Assembly: GCF_964355755.1 (NCBI RefSeq)
Contig: NC_092679.1
Span: forward strand, 22,568,432-22,632,431
Direction of reading: 5' to 3'
Source of the DNA: Antedon mediterranea
Taxonomy: Eukaryota; Echinodermata; Crinoidea; Comatulida; Antedonidae
DNA length: 64,000 bases
Shown: piece by piece, positions 63,843 through 64,000 of the stretch
Numbering within the stretch: the first letter of the stretch is position 1
Layout: every line of letters starts with the position of its first letter
Program-made: the position numbers and the translations under genes
Notes under the pieces: generated by a model
Told to the model about the DNA's origin: nothing
Databases searched by the model: none
What the model saw: the letters and a program-made list of their open reading frames with translations, nothing else

Positions 63843-64000
63843 TTTGAAAACGAACTGTAAATTTTCCCATACATGGCTAGGCTAGGCCTAGGCAGAGGAG
63901 TTTAAAATTTAGTATTTTATTATATAAATAAGACCATTTCAATGAAGATAATGTTTAATACTCACTTTTTAAGTTTTTAATATTAGTTTAAGCTAGGCCA

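Larger units (their letters stand above)
62912..64000. other. Upstream region of the SMIM26-like gene to the window end
   Basis: No coding gene. It holds a tRNA-derived SINE on the minus strand (63000-63285), a stretch rich in ctagcctaggc-type runs (63340-63590), the TTGCGCAA palindrome array (63614-63842) and AT-rich sequence to the end. Confidence 0.6.

Noticed and set aside
63645-63860. 71-residue frame with RNFKL repeats
   Set aside because: Translation of the TTGCGCAA palindrome array.

Overview
This window reads as animal nuclear DNA. It is AT-rich, has split genes with GT-AG introns, and is dense in transposon relics, minisatellites and TAGGCCTA-type runs. The gene set (DCAF5, CHP1, NUP133, PDCD2, a cytochrome b561, ERO1, RNASEH2C, a SMIM26-like protein) is generic to animals. 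Repeat style plus an intact BEL/Pao retrotransposon suggest a marine invertebrate, perhaps an echinoderm; that placement is an inference. No prokaryotic gene, CRISPR array, rRNA or intact tRNA was seen.

Layout. 2-901 (+): last exon of an unrecognised gene running in from the left. 1756-6602 (+): DCAF5, 8 exons. 8932-20207 (-): CHP1, 5 exons, whose first intron holds a 7.2 kb BEL/Pao element with two LTRs that look identical and an open 1,988-codon gag-pol frame. 21642-35574 (+): NUP133, 33 exons. 36205-37957 (-): PDCD2, 4 exons. 38193-40194 (+): cytochrome b561, 4 exons, head-to-head with PDCD2. 43857-57195 (+): ERO1, 15 exons. 60068-61369 (+): RNASEH2C, 5 exons. 62491-62911 (-): small SMIM26-like membrane protein, 2 exons. 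All exon models were built by reading splice sites by eye. Each complete model sums to a multiple of three and ends in a stop codon.

The genes are housekeeping genes with no common pathway: ubiquitin-ligase adaptor, ion-exchanger and trafficking cofactor, nuclear pore scaffold, ribosomal protein chaperone, transmembrane electron transfer, ER disulfide formation, RNA:DNA hybrid removal, and a probable mitochondrial or membrane microprotein. No operon-like or novel multi-gene system is evident.

The unusual content lies in gene details and repeats. ERO1 has a cysteine-rich insertion, and a tandem array that copies one of its exon ends with its splice donor. CHP1 has a degenerate fourth EF-hand. 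NUP133 has a probable GC-AG intron and a duplication across its stop codon. There are at least five families of short inverted-repeat elements, one present in 13 copies. A 12-base motif, TAGAGGGCGCTA, occurs three times near gene starts. A 230 bp array carries 13 copies of the palindrome TTGCGCAA.
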